From: Pseudarthrobacter sp. GA104
GTDB taxonomy: Bacteria; Actinomycetota; Actinomycetes; Actinomycetales; Micrococcaceae
Assembly (NCBI RefSeq): GCF_009741265.1
Contig: NZ_WOWL01000001.1
Coordinates: 4,526,001-4,590,000 of the forward strand
DNA: 64,000 bases
Reading direction: 5' to 3'
The notes under the pieces: generated by a model
Seen by the model: the letters and a program-made list of their open reading frames with translations, nothing else
Databases searched by the model: none
Told to the model about the DNA's origin: nothing
In this document: positions 42,729 through 51,248 of the stretch, piece after piece
How positions within the stretch are numbered: position 1 is the first letter of the stretch
Layout: each line of letters starts with the position of its first letter
Translations under genes and position numbers: made by a program

Positions 42729-42788
42729 CGGTGATTTATTTAGCGTGCGTCAAAGGCGACGAAGGAGCCAGCACGCTGGAAATCACCG
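42729..42788. terminator. large imperfect hairpin between convergent YbaK and ABC-F genes
   Basis: Arms CGGTGATTT-(ATTT)-AGCGTGC and GCACGCT-(GG)-AAATCACCG enclose a 22-base loop. It serves as a probable bidirectional terminator. The long loop and flanking GGCGTCG/GGCGTCG repeats also fit an intergenic palindromic element. Confidence 0.6.
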
Positions 42789-42822
42789 GCGTCGCGCAGC
42801 GAACGCAAGCAAAACCGACAGC

Positions 42823-44421
42823 CTAAGCCAGCGTAATCAGGTCCAAATAGTCTTCATTCCAGTGATCCTCGATACCGTCCGGCAGCAGGACGACGCGCTC
42901 AGGGTTGAGGGCCTCGACAGCCCCCTCGTCGTGGCTGACCAGGACGACGGCTCCGCTGTAGTTCTTGAGGGCCCCGAGGATTTCGGCACGGCTGGCGGGG
43001 TCGAGGTTGTTGGTGGGCTCGTCGAGGAGGAGCACGTTGGCACTGGAGGCCACGATGGTGGCCAGGGCGAGGCGCGTCTTCTCGCCGCCGGAGAGGACGC
43101 CGGCAGGCTTGTCGACGTCGTCGCCGGAGAACAGGAACGAGCCCAGGATGCCGCGCACCTCCGCGTCCTTCATGTCCGGTGCAGCGGAGCGCATGTTCTC
43201 CAGGACGGTGCGCTCGACGTCGAGGGTCTCGTGCTCCTGCGCGTAGTAGCCCACCTTCAGGCCGTGCCCGGCAATCACGTCACCGGTGTCGGGCTTGTCC
43301 ACGCCCGCGAGCATCCGCAGCAGGGTAGTTTTGCCGGCACCGTTGAGTCCCAGGATGACCACTTTGGAGCCGCGGTCGATGGCCAGGTCCACGTCAGTGA
43401 AGATCTCCAGGGAACCGTAGGACTTGCTGAGGCCCTCGGCGGTAAGCGGGGTCCGGCCGCACGGCGAGGGATCCGGGAAGCGCAGCGCTGCCACCCGGTC
43501 CTGCTCGCGGACAGCCTCCAGGCCGCTCAACAGGCGCTCGGCGCGCTTGGCCATGTTCTGGGCGGCAACGGCCTTGGTGGCCTTTGCCCGCATCTTGTTA
43601 GCCTGGTCGAACAGCACCTGGGCCTTCTTCTCGGCATTGGCCCGCTCGCGCTTGCGCGCACGTTCGTCGGTTTCGCGCTGCGTGAGGTAGCGCTTCCAGT
43701 CCATGTTGTAGAAGTCGATCTGCGCACGGTTGGCATCCAGCAGGAACACCTTATTAACCGTGGCTTCGAGGAGTTCAGTGTCGTGGCTGATCACGATGAG
43801 CCCGCCCTGGTGGTTTTTCAGGAAGTCACGGAGCCACGCGATGGAGTCGGCATCGAGGTGGTTGGTGGGCTCGTCGAGGAGCATGGTCTCCGCATCCGAG
43901 TACAGGATGCGCGCCAGTTCCACGCGGCGCCGCTGGCCACCGGAAAGGGTCTTGAGCGGCTGGTTCAGCAGCCGGTCCGGCAGGGCGAGGTTGGAGCAGA
44001 TAGCTGCGGCCTCGGCTTCAGCGGCGTAACCGCCGGCCGCCAGGAACTCGGACTCGAGCCGGTCGTAGCGGTTCATTGCCTTGCGCTGCACGGCAGCATC
44101 CTCGCTGGCCATCTCTTCGTGCGCCAAGCGGAGCTTGCCGACGGCGATGTCCAGGCCCCGGACGGACAGGATCCGGTCCCGCGCGAGCTGCTCCATGTCC
44201 GGCGTGCGCGGATCCTGGGGAAGGTAGCCGATTTCACCGGTGCGGGTAACTTTGCCGGCTGCCGGAAGCCCTTCGCCCGCGAGCACGCGGGTGAGCGTCG
44301 TCTTCCCGGCGCCGTTCCGGCCCACCAGCCCGATCTTGTCTCCCTTGTCGATGCGGAAGCTCACCTGATCCATCAGGAGCCGGGCGCCGGCACGCAGTTC
44401 GAGGTCCTGGACAGTAATCAC
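42823..44421 (-). CDS. ABC-F family ATP-binding protein
   Basis: A 532-aa protein with two ABC domains in tandem and no membrane segments. Domain 1 has LVGRNGAGKTTLTRVL, TLSGGQRRRVELARIL and MLLDEPTNHLD. Domain 2 has ILGLNGAGKTTLLRML, VLSGGEKTRLALATIV and VLLLDEPTNNLD. The linker between them (KRYLTQRETDERARKRERANAEKKAQ) is the ABC-F P-site motif region. These proteins act on ribosomes as translation factors or in resistance. No resistance gene or leader peptide is seen, so a housekeeping (Uup/EttA-like) role is more likely. Confidence 0.93.
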   Translation of the reverse strand: MITVQDLELRAGARLLMDQVSFRIDKGDKIGLVGRNGAGKTTLTRVLAGEGLPAAGKVTRTGEIGYLPQDPRTPDMEQLARDRILSVRGLDIAVGKLRLAHEEMASEDAAVQRKAMNRYDRLESEFLAAGGYAAEAEAAAICSNLALPDRLLNQPLKTLSGGQRRRVELARILYSDAETMLLDEPTNHLDADSIAWLRDFLKNHQGGLIVISHDTELLEATVNKVFLLDANRAQIDFYNMDWKRYLTQRETDERARKRERANAEKKAQVLFDQANKMRAKATKAVAAQNMAKRAERLLSGLEAVREQDRVAALRFPDPSPCGRTPLTAEGLSKSYGSLEIFTDVDLAIDRGSKVVILGLNGAGKTTLLRMLAGVDKPDTGDVIAGHGLKVGYYAQEHETLDVERTVLENMRSAAPDMKDAEVRGILGSFLFSGDDVDKPAGVLSGGEKTRLALATIVASSANVLLLDEPTNNLDPASRAEILGALKNYSGAVVLVSHDEGAVEALNPERVVLLPDGIEDHWNEDYLDLITLA

Positions 44422-44658
44422 AGCAGGTAAAGCCTTTCACAGCAGGGATAAGCCGCAGCCCCAAGTATCTGTGATGGGCGTGGGCGGCAATGGCCGGAGA
44501 ACGGCCCATCCAAGTCTACCGTTCAACGCGCCGGGGAGGGCTACTTCGAGACGGGTCTCACGGACTGGAGTACCCGGACCATGGCTGGCGCGTTCGAAGG
44601 CACGACGGGAACCGGTATGTCCACCAGGAATTGTCCGGCGTTGCTTGCGCTTGGATGT

Positions 44659-45927
44659 TCACCCTGCCGCGTACACGCGGACCCAGTCAACCCGCATCTC
44701 GCCGGCTCCGTCGGCACTGGCGTCAGGGAACCAGTCCAGTTGTAAGGTCTGATGCATCGGACCGGGAGGCTGATGTGCAGGGTCGGTGTCTTCGAACCAC
44801 TTTATGCCATCGACATAGCCGACGATCCCGCGCGACGACCAGTCGACCGCGTAGTTATGAAACTGCGTCACATCCAGGGGCTTGGACGCCGCGGTCTGTA
44901 AGTTCGAGCATCCATAGTGGTGGAAGAACTGGATGACGTTCCAGTCGCCGGTCGTCTCCGCATAGTCAATCTCGCCGTCACACGGCCAATTTTCACTGTC
45001 GGGCCACAGGATGGACACCAGGTGGTATTCGTTATCACCGGACCCGGCCGCCCGGACTTCCCACCGCCCGTACTTCTGGTTAGCAAACTTGGCGCCCATC
45101 CCGGCAGTCGTGCCATCCGGAGTTCCGGTCATGACCATTGTGGACCCGTTCACGGTTACCTGCTGAGGACTCCGGAGACCGTTTCCTGCGTGGCCGGCAC
45201 TGTTGTAGACATTCCACTTCGCGGCATCGGGCGCGCCGGAATAATTGAACTCGTCCCCGGCCACGCTCGCGCCCCACCCCTGGACTACGGCCGCCTCGGT
45301 GGAGGTCACCGTGTCAGGCGCTGTCGTCACCACAAGTTTTGGGCGCAGGGCGGAGTTCGACGATTCCCTGGACTTAAACCCGATCCACTTCTGCGCGTTG
45401 CTTTCCAGCTTGAAGTTTTGCTCGCCGCCCTTCGGATTGACGCCCTTGGTTACATCCCATTCAACCCAGGAGCCGCTGGCGAATCCGCCGGCCTTCCCGA
45501 GCCATGTCCCGCGTGCCGGCGCGTTATTCCAGGTGACGCCCCTCTCGGTCCAGCCGCCAGATGTAGTAAAGGCGTCAACGAACTGAGTGGAATTTGCAGA
45601 TGCCTCGGAATACGCCCGAAGTTTGGCTGATACGACATGTTCTCCTGCGGGCACCAGCACGGAGAACCGTAGGAGCGAGTTCCGCCAGATATACGCCCGG
45701 CCTTCCGTAGATAAACGGATGCTGTTCCCAAAGTTCGAATTCGCTTTGTCGGCCTGCACGTAAGTATCCATGACTAACGAGGTTGTCGCTGCCGCGCTTG
45801 CGGTTGTCGGAGTGATAATTGCGAACATAATCAGAATGGACGAAGCAACCGCTGCGCATTTACGCCGGAACTCAATGCCACGCCGGTTCTGCTGAGTTTG
45901 CAGCGCTTGAACGCTCGTAGCCTTCAT
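44659..45927 (-). CDS. secreted GH16 glycosyl hydrolase with N-terminal DNRLRE/CBM96-like domain
   Basis: A 422-aa extracellular glycosidase. The signal peptide (FRRKCAAVASSILIMFAIITPTTASAA) is followed by a CBM96/DNRLRE-type beta-sandwich (DTYVQADKANSNFGNSIRL, WTERGVTWNNAPARG, and WIGFKSRESSNSALRPKLVV) at about residues 47-205. The GH16 domain spans residues 215-422, with the catalytic motif CDGEIDYAE (E319 and E324). The substrate is a beta-1,3 or 1,4 glucan or similar polymer; unknown. ATG 45927 was preferred to a TTG 23 codons upstream. It is divergent from the phytase and has lower-GC codon use than its surroundings. Confidence 0.88.
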   Translation of the reverse strand: MKATSVQALQTQQNRRGIEFRRKCAAVASSILIMFAIITPTTASAAATTSLVMDTYVQADKANSNFGNSIRLSTEGRAYIWRNSLLRFSVLVPAGEHVVSAKLRAYSEASANSTQFVDAFTTSGGWTERGVTWNNAPARGTWLGKAGGFASGSWVEWDVTKGVNPKGGEQNFKLESNAQKWIGFKSRESSNSALRPKLVVTTAPDTVTSTEAAVVQGWGASVAGDEFNYSGAPDAAKWNVYNSAGHAGNGLRSPQQVTVNGSTMVMTGTPDGTTAGMGAKFANQKYGRWEVRAAGSGDNEYHLVSILWPDSENWPCDGEIDYAETTGDWNVIQFFHHYGCSNLQTAASKPLDVTQFHNYAVDWSSRGIVGYVDGIKWFEDTDPAHQPPGPMHQTLQLDWFPDASADGAGEMRVDWVRVYAAG

Positions 45928-46247
45928 GGTCGTCGCTGTTTCTACTAGGGATTTTGATGTACCGGCTGCCCGCGCCAGTGTCGACCCCAGAAACAACGAC
46001 GGCTAAATGCGAGTTATCTCAAAGCGTAAGCCTGGAACAATAACGGAGCAATCGATCCCCTATACCCAAGTTTTTGGGACTGACAAAACACCTATACCTA
46101 ATGAGTGAAATGGGTGATCGCCCTTATTCTTGCCTGGTCCGGCCGCGCGTAGGCTTCCCCTACGACGCTGAATGCTGCTGGGGCCTGGGGCGTCCGTATC
46201 GGACATCCGGTGCATTTATGCAGCACCGGCCAACGGATAGGAAGTCC
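45928..46247. promoter_or_regulatory. divergent promoter region between GH16 and phytase genes
   Basis: 320 bases without a gene. They contain a half copy of the palindromic repeat at 46037-46056 (ACGGAGCAATCGAT), a small palindrome CCCAA-GTTT-TTGGG at 46065-46078, and two copies of CCTATACC about 30 bases apart. These look like regulatory signals for one or both secreted enzymes. No convincing sigma-70 promoter with both boxes was assigned. Confidence 0.45.
46037..46056. repeat. palindromic intergenic repeat, copy 2 (single arm)
   Basis: ACAATAACGGAGCAATCGAT, the reverse complement of the ATCGATTGCTCCGT arm seen at 32.8 and 54.8 kb. No partner arm was found within 80 bases on either side. 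Confidence 0.6.
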
Positions 46248-49025
46248 ATGGCTCACACGGTTGCTGCTCGACGCACGCGGGCCGCTGGCGGATCCTTGCG
46301 CCACGCTCCCACGCTGCTCCGGATCCTGCTTGTTGCGGTTTTAGCCGCCGCCCTCGCAGGCCTCAACGTACTCATCGCCCCGCGAGCGCATGCGGCGGAC
46401 GTCCTCGTGGTTCCGTCGGGAGAGACAACACCCGTTCCGAGCTCCAGTGACGCGGCAGACGACACCGCGGTCTGGATACACCCCACGGATCCGTCGCAGA
46501 GCGTGGTGATCGGCACAGACAAGTTAAGTACCGGAGGAGTGGGGGTCTACGACCTGTCCGGGCGCCAGCTGCATTTCTACCTGCACGGCAGCATGAACAA
46601 CGTCGATCTCCGGTACAACTTTCCGTTGGGCAGTGAGCGCGTCGCCCTCGTCGGCGTGACGGAGAGGAATGTGGAGTCGACCGGCGTTCGGTTCTACAAG
46701 GTGAACGTCGCGGACCGGTCCCTGACAGAGGTGGGGCGCATCAGCACTCCAGGCAGGCCCCGTGGCTTTGGAATGTATCACTCCCCGGCGTCGGGGAAGT
46801 ACTACGCCTTTGTGCATGACTTCAATACGAATGTGATTACCCAGTTCGAGTTGGATGGCGCCAACGGATCGGTTCGCGGGACAGCGGTGCGTTCTTTCGA
46901 CAACGGCGACAGCTCCGAGGGTATTTCCGCAGATGATGAGCTGCAACGTCTATACGTGTCCGAGGAGAAAGTCGGCCTCTGGCGCTACGGAGCTGAGCCG
47001 GGGGACGGCTCAACCCGGTCGCTCGTGGACCGCACGGTGGCGACCGGCGGACGAATAGTGGAGAACGTCAAAAACTCCGCCATTTACTATGGCCGGCAGG
47101 GGACCGGGTATCTGATTGTGTCGAGCCAGGGCGGATCCAACTTCGTTGTCTACAACCGCGGTGACAACGCGTTCGTCGGCTCCTTCAAGATCGTCGCCGG
47201 AGGCGGCGTCGACGGTGTCAATGGCCAAGACGGGATTGATGTCACCAATTTCCCACTTGGACCCTCCTATCCCGCTGGCCTTTTCACGAGCCAGGACCAC
47301 AACAACACGGACGCGGGCAACGGTAACAGCGGTAACCAAAACCACAAGCTTGTCTCCTGGCAGCAGATTGCCGATGCGTTCAGCCCCCGCCTGCTTGTGG
47401 ACACTACTTTTGACCCGCGACAAATAGGAGCAGAGGGCGGAGGCGGAGACCCCGTGCCGGACACCACCCCGCCCGATACATCGATTACAGGTGGTCCGTC
47501 AGGGACCAGTGGCAGCACTTCGGCCGAGTTCACCTTCACTGCCACGGAGCCCGGGACCTTCGAGTGTGCCTTGGATGGAGGTGCCTTCGAGGGATGTACC
47601 TCGCCGAAGAGATACGCTGATCTCGCGGTTGGCTCGCACGTCTTCACGGTGCGGGCGACCGACGCGGCCGGCAACGCGGACCCGACTCCCGCGGAGCGAA
47701 CGTGGCTGATCGACACCACGGCGCCGCAAACGGAGATCTTGACCACCACAGCGGACGCTTATGTTTCCAGCGGGGCGGCGACGGCGAATTACGGGACGGC
47801 GCCGAAGCTCTCTGTGGACAACAGCCCGGTGGAGAATGCCTACCTGAAGTTTGATATGTCGGCACTCGCAGGAAGAACGATCGTGAGCGCGAAGCTCCAG
47901 ATTCGGGCAACGACCAGCGGCTCAGTGGGAACCCAGAACGTCAGGCTGGTTACGGACGACACCTGGACTGAGAGCGGCCTCACGTACAGCACAAGGCCGG
48001 CGCTGGGCACCAGCATCCTGGGCACCGCCGGACCCGTCTCGTCGAACACCAGCTATGAAGTGCCACTGACTGCGTCAGCTCTGCAGGGCGAGCTCGGCGG
48101 CATCCTCTCGCTTGGCATCAACACCACCAGCAACGACGGGGCCGACTTCGGCTCAAGAGAGACAACCACCCCACCCAGGCTGGTCCTCCAGCTGGGATCA
48201 GGCACGGGGACCCCGCCCGGAGATACCACCGCACCTACGGTGACCTCGGTGACTCCTGCAGAAAATGCAGCAGACGCAGCGGTCACCGGCAATGTCACGG
48301 CTACGTTTTCGGAGGCAATGAACTCGACGACGGTCAACAACACGACGTTCACGCTTGCCGAGGGAACTTCAACCACTCCTGTGAATGCGGTCGTGACCCT
48401 CAGCAACAACACCGCCACGCTGGATCCCACCGCCAGTTTGAATCCTGGTACGCAGTACACCGCGAGGGTCACCGGGGCGAAAGATTCCTCCGGAAATGCA
48501 GTCATTGCCAAGACGTGGACTTTCACGACAGCCGCGGCTACGACGCCCCCGGAGACGGTGACGGTGACGTTGACGGCCACAGCGGACGCTTATGTTTCCA
48601 GCGGGGCGGCGACGGCGAATTACGGGACGGCGCCGAAGCTCGCGGTGGACAACAGTCCGGTGGACAATGCCTACCTGAAGTTTGATGTGTCGGCGCTCGC
48701 AGGAAAGACGATCGTGAGCGCGAAGCTCCAACTGCGGGCGACGACCAGCGGCTCAGTGGGTATGCAGAACGTCAGGCTGGTTACGGACGACACCTGGACT
48801 GAGAGCGGCCTCACGTACAGCACAAGGCCGGCCCTGGGCAGCAGTGTGCTGGGCAGTCTCGGACCCGTCGCGTCGAACACCAGCTATGAAGTGACGCTGA
48901 GTGCGTCAGCTTTGCAGCTCGGCGGAATCCTCTCGCTTGGCATCAACGCCACCAGCAGCGACGGGGCCGACTTCGGCTCAAGGGAGACAAGCACCCCGCC
49001 AAAGCTGGTGCTTCAGCTGCAATAA
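46248..49025 (+). CDS. secreted multidomain beta-propeller phytase
   Basis: A 925-aa extracellular enzyme. The signal peptide (RILLVAVLAAALAGLNVLIAPRAHAA) ends near residue 49. A beta-propeller phytase domain follows (to about residue 395) with the family motifs SSSDAADDTAVWIHP and MNNVDLRYNFP, and later calcium-site residues such as DSSEGISADDELQRLYVSEE. Then come an Ig-like domain (about 405-490, FECALDGGAFEGCTSP), a CBM96/DNRLRE-like domain (500-649), a Big_5-like domain (656-766, VTATFSEAMNSTTV), and a second CBM96-like domain (777-925). It should release phosphate from phytate. ATG 46248 has GATAGGAAG upstream. The codon mix is AT-richer than neighbours and includes TTA. Confidence 0.9.
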   Translation: MAHTVAARRTRAAGGSLRHAPTLLRILLVAVLAAALAGLNVLIAPRAHAADVLVVPSGETTPVPSSSDAADDTAVWIHPTDPSQSVVIGTDKLSTGGVGVYDLSGRQLHFYLHGSMNNVDLRYNFPLGSERVALVGVTERNVESTGVRFYKVNVADRSLTEVGRISTPGRPRGFGMYHSPASGKYYAFVHDFNTNVITQFELDGANGSVRGTAVRSFDNGDSSEGISADDELQRLYVSEEKVGLWRYGAEPGDGSTRSLVDRTVATGGRIVENVKNSAIYYGRQGTGYLIVSSQGGSNFVVYNRGDNAFVGSFKIVAGGGVDGVNGQDGIDVTNFPLGPSYPAGLFTSQDHNNTDAGNGNSGNQNHKLVSWQQIADAFSPRLLVDTTFDPRQIGAEGGGGDPVPDTTPPDTSITGGPSGTSGSTSAEFTFTATEPGTFECALDGGAFEGCTSPKRYADLAVGSHVFTVRATDAAGNADPTPAERTWLIDTTAPQTEILTTTADAYVSSGAATANYGTAPKLSVDNSPVENAYLKFDMSALAGRTIVSAKLQIRATTSGSVGTQNVRLVTDDTWTESGLTYSTRPALGTSILGTAGPVSSNTSYEVPLTASALQGELGGILSLGINTTSNDGADFGSRETTTPPRLVLQLGSGTGTPPGDTTAPTVTSVTPAENAADAAVTGNVTATFSEAMNSTTVNNTTFTLAEGTSTTPVNAVVTLSNNTATLDPTASLNPGTQYTARVTGAKDSSGNAVIAKTWTFTTAAATTPPETVTVTLTATADAYVSSGAATANYGTAPKLAVDNSPVDNAYLKFDVSALAGKTIVSAKLQLRATTSGSVGMQNVRLVTDDTWTESGLTYSTRPALGSSVLGSLGPVASNTSYEVTLSASALQLGGILSLGINATSSDGADFGSRETSTPPKLVLQLQ
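47746..48194 (+). repeat. tandem-domain DNA duplication, copy A
   Basis: Encodes the first CBM96-like domain and begins CCACAGCGGACGCTTATG. It is near-identical at DNA level to copy B 831 bases downstream, including runs of over 50 identical bases. Confidence 0.88.
48577..49022 (+). repeat. tandem-domain DNA duplication, copy B
   Basis: Encodes the last CBM96-like domain of the phytase. It differs from copy A by scattered substitutions and a shorter ALQLGGIL in place of ALQGELGGIL. High nucleotide identity suggests recent duplication or ongoing gene conversion. Confidence 0.88.
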
Positions 49026-49134
49026 CCGTAGGAGCTCACAGCTCACAGAACCCATCGCGGCCCCCAGGAACCAGACCCGTTACTGGCATGAACGGTGGGC
49101 CAGTTGTGCCCAGCCCTCATCCGCCGGGGCCTGC

Positions 49135-49155
49135 TTTAGTAGGGCCCCTACAAAA
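49135..49155. promoter_or_regulatory. palindrome upstream of bioY
   Basis: TTTAGTAGGGCCCCTACAAAA: the core GTAGGG-C-CCCTAC is a perfect inverted repeat with matching A/T flanks, 71 bases before the bioY start. This is a candidate operator for the biotin transporter operon; the binding protein is unknown. Confidence 0.5.
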
Positions 49156-49226
49156 TACCTCCTGCCCTGCCCCGGTAACGTCGGGACTACACCAGATCCC
49201 GCTTGTACTACCCCGACAGGACCACC

Positions 49227-49871
49227 ATGAGCAACACCGACACTGCCGTCAGCAATACCGGCAAGACCAAGCGCCACCGCTGGAACGCCACCGACCTGGG
49301 CCTGATCGCCGTCTTCGCCGCCCTCGTGGCCGGCGCGGCCCTCGTTCCCGGCCTGGCCGTGAACGGCTTCGGCGTCCCCATCACTTTCCAGACCCTTGCC
49401 GTGATGCTCACCGGCCTGGTGCTCGGCCCCGGAAGGGGCTTCGCCGCCGTCGGCCTGTACACCCTGCTGGGCCTCGCCGGCCTTCCGATCTTCAGCCAGG
49501 GCCGCAGCGGACTGGGCATCCTCGCCGGTCCGTCCGCCGGCTACATCATCGCCTTCCCCATCGCAGCTTTGGTCGTGGGCTGGCTCGCCACCTTGGTGAT
49601 CCGCCGCACCACCAAAGTCCGTGCCCTCTGGCTCTTCCTGACCGCCATGGCCACCAGCGTGCTGGTGGTGCACTCGCTCGGCGTCGCCGGCATTGCCCTG
49701 AACACCAAGGCAACCCTGGCGCAGGCATTCGTAAGCGATCTGGTCTTCTACCCCGGAGACATCGTCAAGAACATCCTCGCCGCCATCATCGCCGTCGCCC
49801 TCCACCGCGCATTCCCGGACATCCTGGTCCGCCGCGTCCGCCGCAGCACCGTCCAGACCACCGAAGCCTAG
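49227..49871 (+). CDS. bioY: biotin transporter substrate-binding subunit (S component)
   Basis: A 214-aa membrane protein and the biotin-binding S subunit of an ECF transporter. The family stretch GFGVPITFQTLAVMLTGLVLGPGRGFAAVGLYTLLGLAGLPIF is clear, with PSAGYIIAFPIAA further on and about six helices. The ATG at 49227 has GACAGGACC upstream. It is followed 11 bases later by the ATPase and then the T subunit, giving the complete bioY-bioM-bioN set. No biotin synthesis genes are near, so uptake may be the main source. Confidence 0.95.
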   Translation: MSNTDTAVSNTGKTKRHRWNATDLGLIAVFAALVAGAALVPGLAVNGFGVPITFQTLAVMLTGLVLGPGRGFAAVGLYTLLGLAGLPIFSQGRSGLGILAGPSAGYIIAFPIAALVVGWLATLVIRRTTKVRALWLFLTAMATSVLVVHSLGVAGIALNTKATLAQAFVSDLVFYPGDIVKNILAAIIAVALHRAFPDILVRRVRRSTVQTTEA

Positions 49872-49882
49872 GAACAACCGCC

Positions 49883-50614
49883 ATGCCTTCCGTGACCTTT
49901 GACAAGGCAACAGTCGCCGTCGAAACGGACCACTCCCCTGAGCCCAAGGTCCTCCTCGCCGACGTCAACCTCGAACTCACGGAACGGCGCGTGGGCGTCA
50001 TCGGCGCCAACGGCTCCGGGAAGTCCACGCTGCTGCGGCTGGTCAACGGCCTCATCCAGCCGACAGCGGGCAGCGTTGCGGTCGACGGCGACGACACAGT
50101 ACGTGCCGTCCGGAAAGTCCGGCGGAACGTCGGCTTCGTCTTCACCGATCCCCTCTCCCAACTGGTGATGCCCACCGGCCGGGAGGACGTGGAGCTTTCG
50201 CTGCGCCGCTCGGTGAAGAACGGCACCGAGCGGCGCAGCAAGGCCGAAGCGTCCCTCGAGCGGATGGGACTGCTGCATCTGGCGGACCAGAGCATCTACG
50301 AACTCTCCGGCGGCGAGCGGCAGCTGATGGCCCTCGCGGCCGTCCTGGCGGTGAGCCCCCAGGTCCTTGTGCTCGACGAACCCTCCACCCTCCTGGACCT
50401 TCGCAACCGGGAGCTTCTCCGCAGGACCCTGGCGGGGCTGGACCAGCAGGTCATCATGTCCACCCACGACCTTGACCTTGCACTGGAGATGGACCGCGTA
50501 CTGGTCATCGACCAGGGAAAAGTCGCGTTCGACGGTGCCCCGGCGGAAGCGGTGGCAGCGTACCGCGCCCTGTGCATGGAAGGCCTCCGTGCCACGGAGC
50601 CGGGCGTCCTATGA
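49883..50614 (+). CDS. bioM: ECF transporter ATPase for biotin
   Basis: A 243-aa ABC ATPase: Walker A IGANGSGKSTLLRLV, Q-loop region VFTDPLSQLVMPT, signature ELSGGERQLMALAAVL, Walker B VLVLDEPSTLLDL, switch His in MSTHDLDLALEMD. The Q-helix with FTDPLSQLV is typical of ECF-type ATPases that couple to the T protein. It lies between bioY and bioN, and its stop overlaps the bioN start (ATGA). It powers biotin uptake. Confidence 0.94.
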   Translation: MPSVTFDKATVAVETDHSPEPKVLLADVNLELTERRVGVIGANGSGKSTLLRLVNGLIQPTAGSVAVDGDDTVRAVRKVRRNVGFVFTDPLSQLVMPTGREDVELSLRRSVKNGTERRSKAEASLERMGLLHLADQSIYELSGGERQLMALAAVLAVSPQVLVLDEPSTLLDLRNRELLRRTLAGLDQQVIMSTHDLDLALEMDRVLVIDQGKVAFDGAPAEAVAAYRALCMEGLRATEPGVL

Positions 50615-51234
50615 GGGGGCACGGCTTCCTCCTGGCCAACTACGTACCGGGGAATTCACTGCTCCACCGGTCACCGCTCGCGCTGAAGTTCCTCCTGGTG
50701 TTCGGCTGCGGCCTGGCCTCGTTCATCATCCAGGACTGGCTCATCTCGGCGGCGGTACTTGGCGGACTCTGCGGCCTCTTCCTGCTCACCGGTGCGGGCC
50801 TGAAACGGCTCTGGGGAGCAATCCGCCCGCTCGCCGCCGTCCTGCTGGTCATCGGGCTGTTCCAGTGGTGGCAGCTGGGAGCCCCGACTGCGGCCAGGAT
50901 CGTCCTGAACATCGTCATCTGCGTTGTGGCGGCCTCGCTGCTCACAGCCACTACCCCGGTGCAGCAGCTCCTGGATGGAGTAGTCAGGGCAGCCACGCCC
51001 TTCAGGAGGTTTGGTGCCGATCCCGAGCGGTTCGCCCTCACCATCGGCATCATGCTGCGCAGCATCCCCTACATCGCCGGCACCTTTGCCGACGTCCGGG
51101 ATTCCGCCCGCGCCCGGGGCCTGGAACGAAATCCGAGGGCCCTGATCCTGCCCGTCTTCATCACCTCGGTGGCTTTCGCCCGCCAGACGGGCGAGGCGCT
51201 TGCCGCCCGCGGCCTGGGCGAAGCGGAGGACTGA
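50611..51234 (+). CDS. bioN: ECF transporter transmembrane (T) subunit for biotin
   Basis: A 207-aa membrane protein with four to five helices and the two Ala-Arg-Gly motifs that contact the ATPase: DSARARGLERN and EALAARGLGE near the C-terminus. It starts with ATG inside the bioM stop. It is short for a T protein but complete for the BioN branch. Together with BioY and BioM it forms an energy-coupling-factor biotin importer. Confidence 0.93.
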   Translation: MRGHGFLLANYVPGNSLLHRSPLALKFLLVFGCGLASFIIQDWLISAAVLGGLCGLFLLTGAGLKRLWGAIRPLAAVLLVIGLFQWWQLGAPTAARIVLNIVICVVAASLLTATTPVQQLLDGVVRAATPFRRFGADPERFALTIGIMLRSIPYIAGTFADVRDSARARGLERNPRALILPVFITSVAFARQTGEALAARGLGEAED

Positions 51235-51248
51235 AGCCCGGGAACTTC

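Noticed and set aside
42745..44430. 561-codon plus-strand open frame
   Set aside because: Shadow of the ABC-F gene, whose Walker and signature motifs are all on the minus strand.
44490..44936. Plus-strand frame (MAGERPIQVYRSTRRGG...) possibly a separate small gene or gene remnant
   Set aside because: No recognisable family, no clear ribosome binding site, and its 3' half overlaps the GH16 gene antisense. The 237-base spacer 44422-44658 shows nothing I can support.
47746..49022. Repeated DNA considered as a CRISPR array or mobile element
   Set aside because: Only two copies of a long coding module; they are in-frame domains of one protein with no terminal inverted repeats, spacers or transposase.
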